Below, in pieces: positions 52,814 to 63,907 of a DNA stretch of 64,000 bases. The notes beneath the pieces were generated by a model. The model made no database searches. It was not told the DNA's origin and was given only the letters and a program-made list of their open reading frames with translations. A program made the translations under genes and the position numbers. Each line of letters starts with the position of its first letter. The stretch's first letter is position 1. The stretch is taken from positions 6,548,411 to 6,612,410 of the forward strand of contig NC_087064.1 in NCBI RefSeq assembly GCF_963678635.1, in the 5' to 3' direction. The stretch is from Symsagittifera roscoffensis. Its lineage: Eukaryota > Xenacoelomorpha > Acoela > Convolutidae.

Positions 52814-55312
52814 ATGGCAGATCGATTCTGGAAGTCCATGCCATCGGCTCTGAAAAAGCCCACACTTGACGAATTGTACAGGCGGCTGAGGGACCTGGAT
52901 TATACTCAAGTGGACGAGAGAATGGCAGTGATGCTGAATGCCATCCTCCAATTGGAGGAACAGGGCGAATGTCGGGAGTCTGCGACGGAGGTGGTTTTGA
53001 TGGTAGGCTACACCACTGATGGAGTGTCCAATCAAGAACAAACCAGATGGCTGTCCTGGAACGTGGATGGAGCGATAAGGGGGTTCGATTTGGCGAGGAA
53101 CCCTGGCCTGAACAACAAGACGGAGTATGGCGCGGGGGAATTCCCACTGCCGGTCAGACCATCAGTCAGGTCCACGAGCCAGAGTACGAGTAAAGTACCA
53201 TCGATGACACGGGCACAGCAGACGGGGGAAGCTTATCCGGACGTCAGTGCCATGAAAAGAGAACTCGAGAGAACCCAGCGGGAAAGAAACAAGGCGAACC
53301 TCGACCGGGGTCAAGCGGTGCTTGAGAGGGACCAAGCGCGGAGAGAACTGGACATGATGAGAGCTGAACGGCTACAGGCAGAAAGGGTGCGGGAGAATGC
53401 CGCGAATTGTGAGCAGCTGAAGCAGGCTCTCGAGAGAGATCAGGCAAAACTTGAGAGGATCCAGCGACAACAACGCGAGCTCGATATGCAGAAAGGGGCT
53501 AGGCCCAAAGAACGGGTAGTGACTGTCTCAAGGCCAGAGTCACGCATGGAGGTAGATGAAGCTCCTAGGTCGAAGGGACGATTCAACCTCGATCGTGCGG
53601 CTCAGGAACATATGAACGAGGGGCTGGAGGTATGGATACCACCCGAATCAGCGTCCTCCCTGCGCGGCATGGAGACTCAAGTAATACGACCATTGATGGA
53701 CGTCGCGCTGCCTGGATATACGCCGAGTTCGACCCCGGGTAGTAGTCAGGGGAGTGGCAGCTCGTCACGATTGAAAGAGTTGCACGAGCGGCTACAGCTG
53801 AGGAGTCGCGAGGGTTCGGCAAGAGCGGACTTACCCTCGACGTGGGGGGAGCAACCTGTCAGGAGTGTGGTGATCTCAAGCTACAAGAAGAATACGGAAG
53901 GGAGATATCGCAAGCACAATCGGATAGACTGGAACGCGGCGCAGAGGGAGAGGAGAGATTGCTTCCACGACGCGACTTGGGTGGAGTACTTCACGCATCC
54001 GCGAGTGCCTGAAGGCGTGGTTCACTTGATCATTGGGGACAGCTTGCTGCGGGTGCTGACCCGGATCCAGTCCCATTGGCAAACGGGAATCTTGAGCTTC
54101 GCCGGAGCCGCAACGCCGCAGATGTTAGCGACACTTGAGATGTTAGGGATGGTGAGTGCATACACGGTCACCCTGATGGTCGGGACGAATGATGTGTCCA
54201 GGGGGGAAGCAAGGAAGGTGACAAGGCTACACGAAAAGATGAGCTGCATTCTCGAGGAAATACGGATCCAAATGGATCCGGCCATTCTCACGGTATGTAC
54301 TGTTCCCTACAACATGGGAGCGGATCAACATGCAGTGGAGATGAACACAAAAGTGCGAGGCCTGAACGAAGCAATCAGGAAGATACATCAAAGGAGTGTC
54401 CTTCCCCTTAGGCTACTGGAAGTGGCTGAACAAATGGAGCTATCCTCTTTCCCTGACGATGCATCTGCGGATGGCATTCACTTTGATAGGCCCAGAGGGG
54501 TGGAGTGGTTGAACAACGTCTTCCAAAGACACATATGTGCGCTAGAGGCAGAATTGCTGGAGACAGCACAAGTCACGTTCGGACCACCTCCAAACCCACC
54601 CTTCTTCAACCCGAGGTCTTTGTCCAGTCGCTTAGGCGAGAGAGCCGATTCTAGAGACAGTTCGAGGAACAGCCGGACCAAGTTACCGAGCACCACACCC
54701 ATGGAAGCTGATGAAGCGATATCAGCAACTCCTCAAGGGTCGATAATATCCTCATTGGTGGTTGCGGAGAAGAAGAGGTCAGAGAAGCCACTGGAGACCA
54801 GCAGGTCGAAATATGAGGAGAAGGTCAAGGAACTGGATCTAGAGGATCTGGACTGTAGGCAGGAGCTAGCGAGAGCTTTGGGTCTTGAACAGGTGTCACA
54901 CGAAGACTTGGGGAGACACCAGTGCGTGGACTGGTTGAAGGCTCATGAAACACATTTCTCGAGAGCGAAGTTGATGGAGACGGCGGATCTGACTGGAATT
55001 CCCACAAAATCGGTGATGGGACCGATTAATTACAGACCTCTCAAGTCATTAGGGAGCCCGGGATTGGTGGTGGAGCCTCCCAAGCACCGAACCAGCATTG
55101 CCAGAATTAGAGTGGCCACTCCAGCACAATTGAGAGTGGTAGACAAACTGATGGACCCGAGAGAAATGGAGTTACCAGACGCCGCATATGAAGGCACAAG
55201 ACTAGCCAACGACCCCCGATATGGGAAACCCTGCGGGCAGACGCAGCAGCTTTCAAAACCTTGGCAGTTTACGACAGAGCAGATCCAGCTGCAGCAAGGG
55301 TGGTTATCGTAG
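52814..55312 (+). CDS. Second polyprotein, segment 1: coiled coil and SGNH hydrolase, copy B
   Basis: I chose ATG 52,814 (MADRFWKSM), the first in frame after the repeat series. Residues about 1-115 are a compact helical region strongly conserved with copy A; about 140-230 a coiled coil built of LERDQAK-like repeats; about 390-570 an SGNH/GDSL-type hydrolase with GDS (Ser410), the GAATPQM glycine block, GTND (Asn459) and DGIHF (Asp553, His556), a complete catalytic set. Such enzymes are esterases or lipases; the substrate is unknown. A Ser/Arg-rich region follows. The frame is lost near 55,245 by a shift absent from copy A, and the last 20 or so residues are out of register. It lies downstream of pol, in the place of env in other elements. 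Confidence 0.85.
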   Translation: MADRFWKSMPSALKKPTLDELYRRLRDLDYTQVDERMAVMLNAILQLEEQGECRESATEVVLMVGYTTDGVSNQEQTRWLSWNVDGAIRGFDLARNPGLNNKTEYGAGEFPLPVRPSVRSTSQSTSKVPSMTRAQQTGEAYPDVSAMKRELERTQRERNKANLDRGQAVLERDQARRELDMMRAERLQAERVRENAANCEQLKQALERDQAKLERIQRQQRELDMQKGARPKERVVTVSRPESRMEVDEAPRSKGRFNLDRAAQEHMNEGLEVWIPPESASSLRGMETQVIRPLMDVALPGYTPSSTPGSSQGSGSSSRLKELHERLQLRSREGSARADLPSTWGEQPVRSVVISSYKKNTEGRYRKHNRIDWNAAQRERRDCFHDATWVEYFTHPRVPEGVVHLIIGDSLLRVLTRIQSHWQTGILSFAGAATPQMLATLEMLGMVSAYTVTLMVGTNDVSRGEARKVTRLHEKMSCILEEIRIQMDPAILTVCTVPYNMGADQHAVEMNTKVRGLNEAIRKIHQRSVLPLRLLEVAEQMELSSFPDDASADGIHFDRPRGVEWLNNVFQRHICALEAELLETAQVTFGPPPNPPFFNPRSLSSRLGERADSRDSSRNSRTKLPSTTPMEADEAISATPQGSIISSLVVAEKKRSEKPLETSRSKYEEKVKELDLEDLDCRQELARALGLEQVSHEDLGRHQCVDWLKAHETHFSRAKLMETADLTGIPTKSVMGPINYRPLKSLGSPGLVVEPPKHRTSIARIRVATPAQLRVVDKLMDPREMELPDAAYEGTRLANDPRYGKPCGQTQQLSKPWQFTTEQIQLQQGWLS

Positions 55313-58300
55313 CAGGATCAGATTTTGAAGGAACGTCTCCCAAGTTGTTTTGGCCAGAGACCCTGATATATGCCTTGCCGGGAGCGTAGCTAAACCAGAT
55401 GTTGACCCTGGTGGTGGCAATGAAGTCAGAAATGCCCTGCGAACCTGAGTTACTACTGTTTGCAGGGATGAACGATCATCTGCATGCAACGGGATTTCTT
55501 GAGCAGCTCAAGGGTGGTGAGCCCACGCCAAAGAGGATCTGGGAGGCCATCCAGACCTTATTTGCGGCCATAAATGAAATACAAGAGAATGTTGCCTCAA
55601 GATTCGGCTCCAAGACAAAAGTCCCCCGGGTACTCGAGCATGCCACTCGCTCTGCAATTTGTGTACGCGATCTTGATCTTGATCGCAGAGGGGAATGGCT
55701 GGCGTGTCCTGATGGCAGCTCCCGACCGAGAATTGGAACCGACGAACTTGAGACTGCGCAGATCAGAACTCGCGGCGGCATGGGCGGATGTCTCCCATGC
55801 GTTGAGAGGCTTTTACGAGTTGGCCGACATCCTCATCGTACTAGACGAGGTCCTCTTGTTGGATATATCCAACTTCGCCAGGCAACTCAAGCTCAGCCCG
55901 ATTATAAGGGACGATCATCCAGTGGTGGCTCACCTGACGGCTAGTCTGTGGTTTCGGGACATGGAGTTGACCATCACGAGCTCAACCAGCAGATCTAGAG
56001 GGCCGAACAACGAAAGGAAGAACGTGGCCGCATCGGAGAAGCAACTAGAGTCGATGGTGCATCGGTTGGCACAAGAGGGAGGCAAGTGGCCCTTCTTGAC
56101 ACCAAGACTGGAAAACGCCACGGAGAAAACAAGAGAAGATGCGCCGCTTCTGGTGAAGCAGATCTGGGATTTTCTTGAGGAGCAACTGGGAATAGCTGAG
56201 AAGAGGGAGATGACGGTTGGCAGGTTCGTCACAGCAGCCAATGAGGTCACGATTGGAGGGTTCTGGAGGGAGCACGCGAGAGGTGAGCTAAGGACGAGGA
56301 GGGATCATGAGATTCTCGAGTTCTTGAGTCCTTGTTGGGGAAAAGAGTTCCTGACCGAGGTGTACAGTGCGAAGGAGACTATCTTCAAAGCATTCATACA
56401 GGAGGTATTGAACATGCCTATCAGTCTGTTGCTGGCGCTGTACCTGGTTTACCCGAGGTACTTGTTTAATATGGGCCCAGCATACATGTTCAGTCGTGGC
56501 GTGGATACCCTCAGAATAGACGGGTACTTGACGTTAGTGCTTCTGACCCACGGTGAGCTGGCGTCATTTCACCGATTGATGAGGTACGGGGAGCCCCTGT
56601 CGATGGGAAGAACACACTCGAGTATTGAGACCTACTCGTACAAGTGTGCGGCAGGACTAAAGACGCTGCTAGTACAGTACCTACTGATGCAAAACAGGCA
56701 CCTGACTGGTGAAGAAAAGAGCCCGAAGACAAGAGAAGAATGGAGAAGAGTGGATGCAGGCATGCCCCTATTGACGGAACTATGCCTGGCCATGAGATCG
56801 GACCCCATGGGGATGATCCGGGGGCTGGGGGAGGTCGTGACCTGTATCTATGGACCGGCCGTCACGTTTGCGTTCCCAGACCCTCTGGTGACAGCTTATC
56901 GATACTCTGTGACCCACGTGAGCCTCATAAGCGTATTAGATGGAACGACAATTAACTGGTGTCAGCAAGAGGTGCTAAGGGCACAAATGAGCAACACGGT
57001 GCTCTTTGGAAAGGTGAAGGATCCGGAGTTGATCGTATACAGTTTCCGAGGACAACTGCAATGCCGGATGGGAGGCAAGCGCGAGGGCCCCATCGAAACT
57101 TACCCCAAGTTCTGGAACTTGAATCCCTTGACAGCCAATGGGCGAGAAATCTTGAGAGTTCCTGCATGGACGAAAAGCTTCGAGCTAGTGAAAAAGGAGC
57201 TAGAGGCGATATTGGAGAAAGAGGTCCTGCCAGCGAGCATTCCTGAGTTCCCCATAGTGAGGAGAATGACCCTGGGGATGAACAGTTCCCTGGTAGTCCC
57301 GTCCCCTTACGCGAGAACCACGACCGAAGAATGGCAGAAGGAGTTTACCGACGGCTGGGATCCGCTCTTCATCGGCTACACTGCAGCGATTTATTTCCAT
57401 ACCAGCGATGCGAAGATAAATTCATGGACAACTCAAGCCAAGAAACTGAGAGGGTCGATGCCCCCGAAATTCGAGGTGCGAGATGCCTTGAGAGTACTTG
57501 AGCGGGCAAGTCTAGAGAACCAGTTGCCAGCATGGGACGACGGCAGGATGATAGTGAATGAAGGGCATATCGCGCTGAAAGCAGACGAGATGCTGTTTGC
57601 CACAAGGAGATACCGGGCACCTTACGGACTAGAGCAGGTGGAAAGGAATCAGGAAGGAAGAAAGCTGGATGCAGCAGGTCCACTGTACGTGGCACTGACA
57701 GAGCACAAGGGGACGAATCCAACGACACCATCACCCCTTTCGGTGGACACCCCTGGGGATAAAAGGAGTGGCACCGTAGCAGATCGATTCAAGAGGATTC
57801 TTGAGAGAAGAGAAGCAGAGTCGGGAGACGAGAGCATGGATGAAACTCTCAGTGAGGCAGGGGAAGATATGGAGGTGGGAAACACACCGGAGCAGAAGCC
57901 AGCGGAGGAGGAGTTCACTGCGCAGGAACTGTTGAAGGATCTGAGTGAAGAAAACTGGGCAGATACCCCCACGCCACCTCTGACCTCATCCCCCCGCAAG
58001 GACCCAGAGATGTCATTGACGAGCGAGAATCCCAACATGGGGATGATCTTCTTGAGTGCGGGGAGAAGGGAGAAGAATACCTTCGAGGGAAACAGAGACG
58101 CCTTCCTGGGCACTCTGGACAAAGATGCTTGGCAAGAATTCTTGAGCGATTTCAATCGAGAAGTGGTTGAAGACACCACATTGGACAATTTTAAAGAGGA
58201 ACTGTGGGACACAGTGGTGAAGTTCGGTGAACCTGTCCTGATGGGGACGGGTTTAGAGGAGAAAGCTAGAGGAGAACTGCTGAGCAAGATGGTCGAGTTG

Positions 58301-59155
58301 AGGAAAACATCAAAAAAGACCAGAGAAGACAAATGTAAAGACAGCTCTACTCCGAAACAGAAAACTGACAATAAAATAATTAAATATACAAGGGGGGATA
58401 AGGTGGGAACTAGTAATATGATTAAAAGTACTAATATCCTTAAGGCTCGAGCAGGGGGGAGGCAAGAGTTGGTTGGAGAGAAGGAAGTTGAATCAGTGAT
58501 GATAACGACGACGCCCCCGAATAAAGACGTGAGGTCTCGCAAGAGGAAGAGAGACGTGGAGGGATTGGGCAGTCCTCCAGCTGACGCGGTCTCGGAAAAG
58601 GACTTGAGAGAGACGGCCCCCATGGTTCTGGCGCGATGGAAGACGGCAGCCTACAAGAGTAGCTATGAACCGAGGAAACTGCTCGACATAGAAAAAGAAA
58701 TGGAAAACCCCACTAGCTCAGTGACGGAGGAAGATTTCAAACCTCAGAGAATAAAAATGAAGCAAGGTTCGACGAGCGGGCAGACCTGGGAGGTAGACGT
58801 CGGCAAAGAATGGGTCTCAAGTGAACATCAGGCTATTGGGAAACAAGTGACCAGCGATCCTCTTGAGAAGAATAAAACCAGAAATACCTCCCGACCGTGG
58901 TGGATAGCCCTTGGGACATTGAAAGAAATGGAAGACTGCTTGAAGAAATTGAACAGTGGAGTAGCCCGCAAACGACACAGTAGGGCCACACAGCAGAAGG
59001 CTGAGGTTAACAAGATAGAATTGGCGAACCAGCTGAAGAGATCCTGGCAAAACTTATTGAAGGATCATTTTGAAGAGGCTATGAGGACACCCTCATCGGC
59101 ACCGCCGCTGATGGCGAATCCCTTTGTCAGGACTGCAGGACAACTGATGTTCTAG
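55245..59155 (+). pseudogene. Second polyprotein, segment 2: degenerate SGNH-like part and large unknown region, copy B
   Basis: After the shift near 55,245 the protein continues in another frame (with a TAG at 55,387-55,389) and returns to the first frame near 55,620. From there 55,640-59,155 is open. The first 200 codons look like a second SGNH fold: a strand into GSDFEG in place of GDS, a LPGA block, and LLFAGMNDHLHA in place of GTND; no clear Asp-His block. The next thousand residues are highly conserved with copy A but match nothing I know. Near 58,534 a basic RSRKRKRDVE patch could be a nuclear localisation signal inside a charged, probably disordered stretch. The frame ends at TAG 59,153-59,155, where copy A reads on. 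Confidence 0.75.
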
Positions 59156-61657
59156 TGGAGCCTGTTGGGGATAGAGCTGGAGACACTGACTTCGTACGAT
59201 AAGCTGAAGCTGGGAGGCAAAAATCTAGAGATATATCGAATGCTGATGCAGTACGTCGCCAGGGACAACTCAGGCTTGAGTCTGGCAAGAAGGAAAGATG
59301 CAACCTGTTTCTTGAGATGGACGATGTCGATGATGACTGACAGTACCATTCTGGCATGTCATCAGAGAGCAGTTGGAAGCAAGACGCTGGAAAGGAGAGT
59401 CTCCACAGTCATCTTGAATGTGTACCAGAGTACTGGAATAGAGAAGGAGGATGGTTCTAGGCAATCTCTGGAGAGCCATAGGAAGTTAGATGAGATACGA
59501 AGGTTCTAAAACCATAAGTTCGAGGAGAAACACGACGTTCACCGCAACCTGGCTTCGTCAGGGGAGTACTTAAAACTCAACAAAAAGGGAGAGTACCAGT
59601 ATGTTTCTGGAGTGATGGGAATGGCGTACAACCCCTTCTTGGACTTGGAAGCCGGAGGTGCCCACAGAAACTATGAGGTGGCGGAGCTACTGAAGTTCTG
59701 GACAGAGAAGATAATGGAGATAGACACTGTGGAGAGAGAGAGACCTAGCCTGGGTCTGATTCTCGAGAGAACGCCGGAAGTGATAAGTGTGCCACGCTCA
59801 AGTAAAAGAGTGGAACTAAAAATGGGCAACGGGAATGGCGTGTTGACCACGAATCTGGGAGTGGTATGGAAATTACTCAGACCCTCCTGGTGTCCACATC
59901 CCCATGCGAGCCTGATTGAGGAGGTCACTGAGCGAGTGAGATGGGCACCGACAGAGGATGAGGATTTGGCGACCTTGAGTATAGTACATAGACTGATCCT
60001 GCCTCAGATGAAAGAGTCGAGTGAGGTGACGAGTGAAACAGGGTCGGTGAAGAGGATGGAGCCGGGCAGTTGTCTTGATTCGACATGTGGCAACGGCGAG
60101 CATACTTGTGATGGACGATCATGCGTCAGGATACAGTCTTTCCAGAAAGAGGACCTCATCACCTGGTTTGAGGATATCACTGAAAGGGAGAAGAGCGAGA
60201 TACAGATAGTGGCTGAATGTTACGCGAGTACCACCGTGAACCTAGCGACAGCCTTGGGATTTTTCTCAAGAATGTGTAGTCTCCAGTCACTGGAGAGGCT
60301 AGAGTCAGAACACCACCTGGTGACTGCGTTGAGCGTGGAATCATGGCCCGGAGTGTTACAAGTGAACCAGAAGCACATCAAGAGTTGGAAAATTGGACTC
60401 GAGGCGGAGATGGGATTTCACATGAGCGAAGCCTATGGATTGCCTCTGAATGCGAAATCCCTAGTGGGGTCAGTGTTGGCTAACCTATGTGGAAGCCACT
60501 ATCCACTACACATGGCGATGGTGGAGGTGTCCAGCCAGAGGGTATTGATAGACAAGGCCTTCTCAGTGCCCAAGTGCGTGAGACTAGCTCGGATGTCACA
60601 TCATTCACACAAGCTGTTGAGGAAGATCCGAGGAGCAGTACCGAAGGAACAAAGAGACGACTTGAGTGAAATCTGGGGTGAAGAACTTCTAGGCTTCGAG
60701 AACGAAAACACAAGTGATCACGGATGGCAAAACGTGGTGGGGAAACCCGCAATAGGTACTCCAAGCTCGGAAGAAGTTGACGTGATACACGAGAAAATGA
60801 TGGAACTTGAGCCTCTCCTAGAAGCCTCGGGAGAACGCAATCTTAGAAGCATCGACCTCACGCATGGGGATTGTCCATGCCACTGTCTGGCGCAGACAGT
60901 GTGGTACCCAGAACGCGCTAATCTCTGTCTGATATGGGACATAGAAGAGATTAAGTCGTTGGGACTACCGGAGCATCGACAAAAGGTGACCATCTTGGTG
61001 GTGAGCACGATGCTGGCTCTACGATGGATTGAAGAAAACGTAGCGAAGTATAGAGAATCGAGAACGCCAACAGCTGAGTCGATTCATGCGATAGATTACA
61101 GCAGGAGACTTGAGTTGTTCGAGACCGCATGCAAGGTATTCGCCATACCAGTGGAGATCAGACATATATGGAGCCGCCTGAGATTCTTTCCTTGGTTTCG
61201 TGCGACATTAACATCCTGGTTATATGTGGTAACAAAGGACCACATGAGGAAACATCAAAAGGAATATCGACAATTCCAAGCCGGGATAGGACCAGATGCC
61301 TTCAAGATACCTCTGCTAACCCATCGAAATGCGAACACGACGGGGTGGAAAAGAGTGGGCAGAGTATCCAGAGACAATTCTAGAGCGAGGGAATCAATAC
61401 TAGAGGAGGAACTGGCGAAGAATGTAAGCATGAGTCTTCACAATTCCTTCTGCTTGAACCGGGAGTCGAAGGTAAAGAGCTTACCAAGTCAATTGAAGAG
61501 GTTGCAAGAGCAGAGGGAGTGGATGCGATCTTACGAACAATTGAGAGCATGGGAAGAAATTGTGATCAGTTCTGATAATGAGGAGGCGCTACTAAGACAG
61601 ATCACGTTGTCAAATTCATCAGGTCCTAGCACTTCGAAGGCTTGGAATACGAAGTGA
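59156..61657 (+). pseudogene. Second polyprotein, segment 3: C-terminal part, copy B
   Basis: Same frame as the preceding segment, interrupted by TAA at about 59,507-59,509 where copy A has a sense codon, then open from 59,510 to the TGA at 61,655-61,657. Features: a cysteine cluster at about 60,070-60,130 (CLDSTCGNGEHTCDGRSCVR), a histidine-rich MSHHSHK block near 60,595, a CPCHC block near 60,873, and a mixed helical C-terminus ending in a charged SSDNEEALLRQ tail. No transmembrane segment or signal peptide is evident, so I do not call it an envelope protein. Function unknown. From 61,498 onward it is nearly identical to copy A. Confidence 0.75.
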
Positions 61658-62091
61658 GCAGGGAGCTCAATGTGGGTTTCTCGAGTCTTGAGAGGGAAAG
61701 GAAGGGGCTCGAGTGTGAACTCGGATAAAATCCGAGGTCACGGAAAAGAATCTTTAACGAAACAAAGTATTGTAATTAATATGATATAGTTATTATATGA
61801 ATCAAAATGCTGCATGACAATTTCCTGACTGAATAGGGCAAAAATAAATTTAAACATAAGCCTCAAAAGCGGATATTTAAGGTGCAGGTATATGAAAATT
61901 TTGAGTGCTGTTCAGCGATAGTGTGACAATTTCATATAGTGGTGAATTTTGGGATGTAGATTAACTCAAGTCTGCTGCAAATTTCTGTAAATGACCACTG
62001 GCACTGTATCTTGAGCAACACTCGGTGTTCTGGGGACTCACTGGCAGGCGGCAACACGCAATGAGGACACCGATCTCGAGTCCGGGGAGTA
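61658..62091 (+). other. 3' untranslated tail of gypsy copy B
   Basis: No gene. Purine run near 61,690-61,707, hairpin at 61,715-61,741 and a weak GGGGAGTA purine stretch before the LTR. It differs from the copy A tail at only a few positions. Confidence 0.65.
61715..61741 (+). promoter_or_regulatory. Hairpin in 3' tail
   Basis: GTGA-A-CTCGGAT, loop AAA, ATCCGAG-G-TCAC: a 7-bp perfect stem extended by 4 bp beyond one mismatch. No T-run follows, and in a eukaryotic element it would be an RNA structure rather than a terminator. The copy A equivalent is 39,251-39,277. Confidence 0.4.
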
Positions 62092-62672
62092 TGTGCCAGT
62101 CGGTCATTTTTGGAAGTTTGACCTTGAGGAACACGAAACACGCAATTTTGGGAGGAAATTTAATTTTTGAAAATTTCGAATGGAGCCTGTCATGCCCAAC
62201 TTTCTCGCGACATTTGAAAATATCAGAAAAATAAGATCAGAACATCCGATTTGCAATGGCGGGAAAGTACCTAAAAAAGCAGCGGGAAATTGCTATTCGC
62301 AATTTCCAGATACGAAATGAAACGCGAGTAGAGCCGTCTTATCCTGAAATAGGAGAAAAAGGATTGCGAAAGAAGATCACGATTATTCGAGCTGAATTAG
62401 AGTGAACCCTCAGTGGAAAGGTGGACAGCTGGGGTGTCCCAATAGTTCAGACTAAAACTTCATTACTAGAGTCAAAACTTGCTTTCCTTATTAAAACTAA
62501 TTAGTATTAAACTCCGCAAGTTATCATACTTAATTCTCGAGTTGCTCATTAATTTAGTTACCTCTAATTCCCGAGTGTGCCGACGTGTGAGTTCTCAATT
62601 TAGATTTCTTGAGTGTGTTTTATGATTGTTATGTTGAGATATGCGAATTTTAGGTTGATCCATTTGAACTGG
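62092..62672 (+). repeat. LTR1 left fragment preceding LTR2b
   Basis: Begins TGTGCCAGTCGG and stops at CATTTGAACTGG, exactly as at 39,628-40,208. It is nearly identical to that stretch and to the corresponding part of LTR1a. Confidence 0.9.
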
Positions 62673-63559
62673 TGTGCCAGTCGGTCATGTCTGGAGGTTT
62701 GACCTTGAGAAACACGTAATTTTGGAGTGAAGTTTTAATTTTAAAAATTTCGAATGGAGCCTGTCATGCTCAGTTTTCTCGAACCAACTGAAAACGCAAA
62801 AGATCAGATCAGAACGTCCGAATTAACAATTGCGGGAAACTACTCAAGAAAAAGGCAGGAAATTGCTATCCGCAATTTCTCGATACGAAATAATAAGAGA
62901 GTAGAGCTGTCTTATCCCGAAAACAGGAGAATAGAACACAGACTAGAGAAAGGACGATTATTCGAACGGAACAGAGTGAACGTTCAATGGAAGAGAGGAC
63001 AACTCGAGTGTCCCGATGGTTCATACAGAAACTTTGATTCTTGAGACAGAACTTACTTCTGTTGTTAAAACTAATTAGCATCAAACTTATTTAGTTATAT
63101 TATTTGATTCTCGAGCTGCTTATCTTTTAATTACTCCTCATACTCAAGTGCATCGACATGTGAGTTCTCAATTTAAATTTCTCGAGTGTATTTTATGATA
63201 GTTATGTTGAGATAAGGCGAGTTTCAGGTTGATCCATCTGAAATGGATCAAAGTTCCACTGTCCAATAAAAAGTAACTAAGCGGATTGTTCCGACCCGGT
63301 TTTTAACGGCGTTCATGTATTTTGGGTATTTCGAGACCTAAGTATGGGGACGTTTTTATTTCTAGAGTGGGGGGGGTATTTTGGTAGTGGCCTTTGAGCT
63401 GTAACGGGTTCCAGTCTCATGTCGCAAGCGAACCGAATTGGCTCCGACCGTTCTTGAGGTAGAAAAACACAAGAGATAGTGTCCCTGACTCTTGAGCCAA
63501 TGGTTATAGGGCCTATTTTTCTTAAGCCTCATGTGTGACTGCAGTAGACGAATGTTACA
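62673..63559 (+). repeat. 3' LTR of gypsy copy B (LTR2b)
   Basis: 887 bp, TG...CA ends, about 99% identical to LTR2a by eye, with AATAAA at 63,265-63,270. It is followed by TGG, the target-site duplication, and then by the rest of LTR1. Confidence 0.9.
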
Positions 63560-63874
63560 TGGATTAAAGTTTCACTGTCTTATAAAAAGTAACTGTGCGG
63601 ATTGTTCCGACCCTGTTTTTAACGGCGTTTGTGTATTTTGGGTATTTTGAGACCTAAGTATAGTGACGTTCCTATTTTCTAGAGTGGGGGGTATTTTGGT
63701 AGTGGCCTTTAAGCTGTAACGGGTTTTTAGTCTCATGTCGCAGGCGAACCGAATTGGCTCCGACCGTTTTGAGGTAGAAAAACACGAGAGATAGTGTCCC
63801 TGACTCTTGAGCCAATGGTTATAGGGCCTATTCTTCTTAAGCCTCATATGTGACCGAAGTAGGCGACTGTTACA
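63560..63874 (+). repeat. 3' LTR of copy A, right part (LTR1)
   Basis: Resumes LTR1 at TGGATTAAAGTTTCACTGT and ends TGTTACA. It completes the LTR interrupted at 40,208. It contains the 55-bp piece missing from LTR1a. Confidence 0.9.
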
Positions 63875-63907
63875 AAACGAGTCGATGAGAAAACCACTAA
63901 AAGAGAC

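Larger units (their letters stand above)
61498..63559 (+). repeat. 2.06-kb near-identical tract, second copy
   Basis: Collinear with 39,034-41,095 over its entire length. It includes a left LTR1 fragment that a normal 3' end of copy B should not have, which marks this tract as copied from the upstream junction. Confidence 0.9.

Noticed and set aside
57649-58623. Minus-strand frame of 324 codons
   Set aside because: Antisense to the second polyprotein, serine/leucine-rich as expected of a shadow frame, with no motif.
59156-61657. Envelope glycoprotein at the end of copy B
   Set aside because: No signal peptide, no clear transmembrane anchor and no fusion-protein motif. Position alone is not enough.
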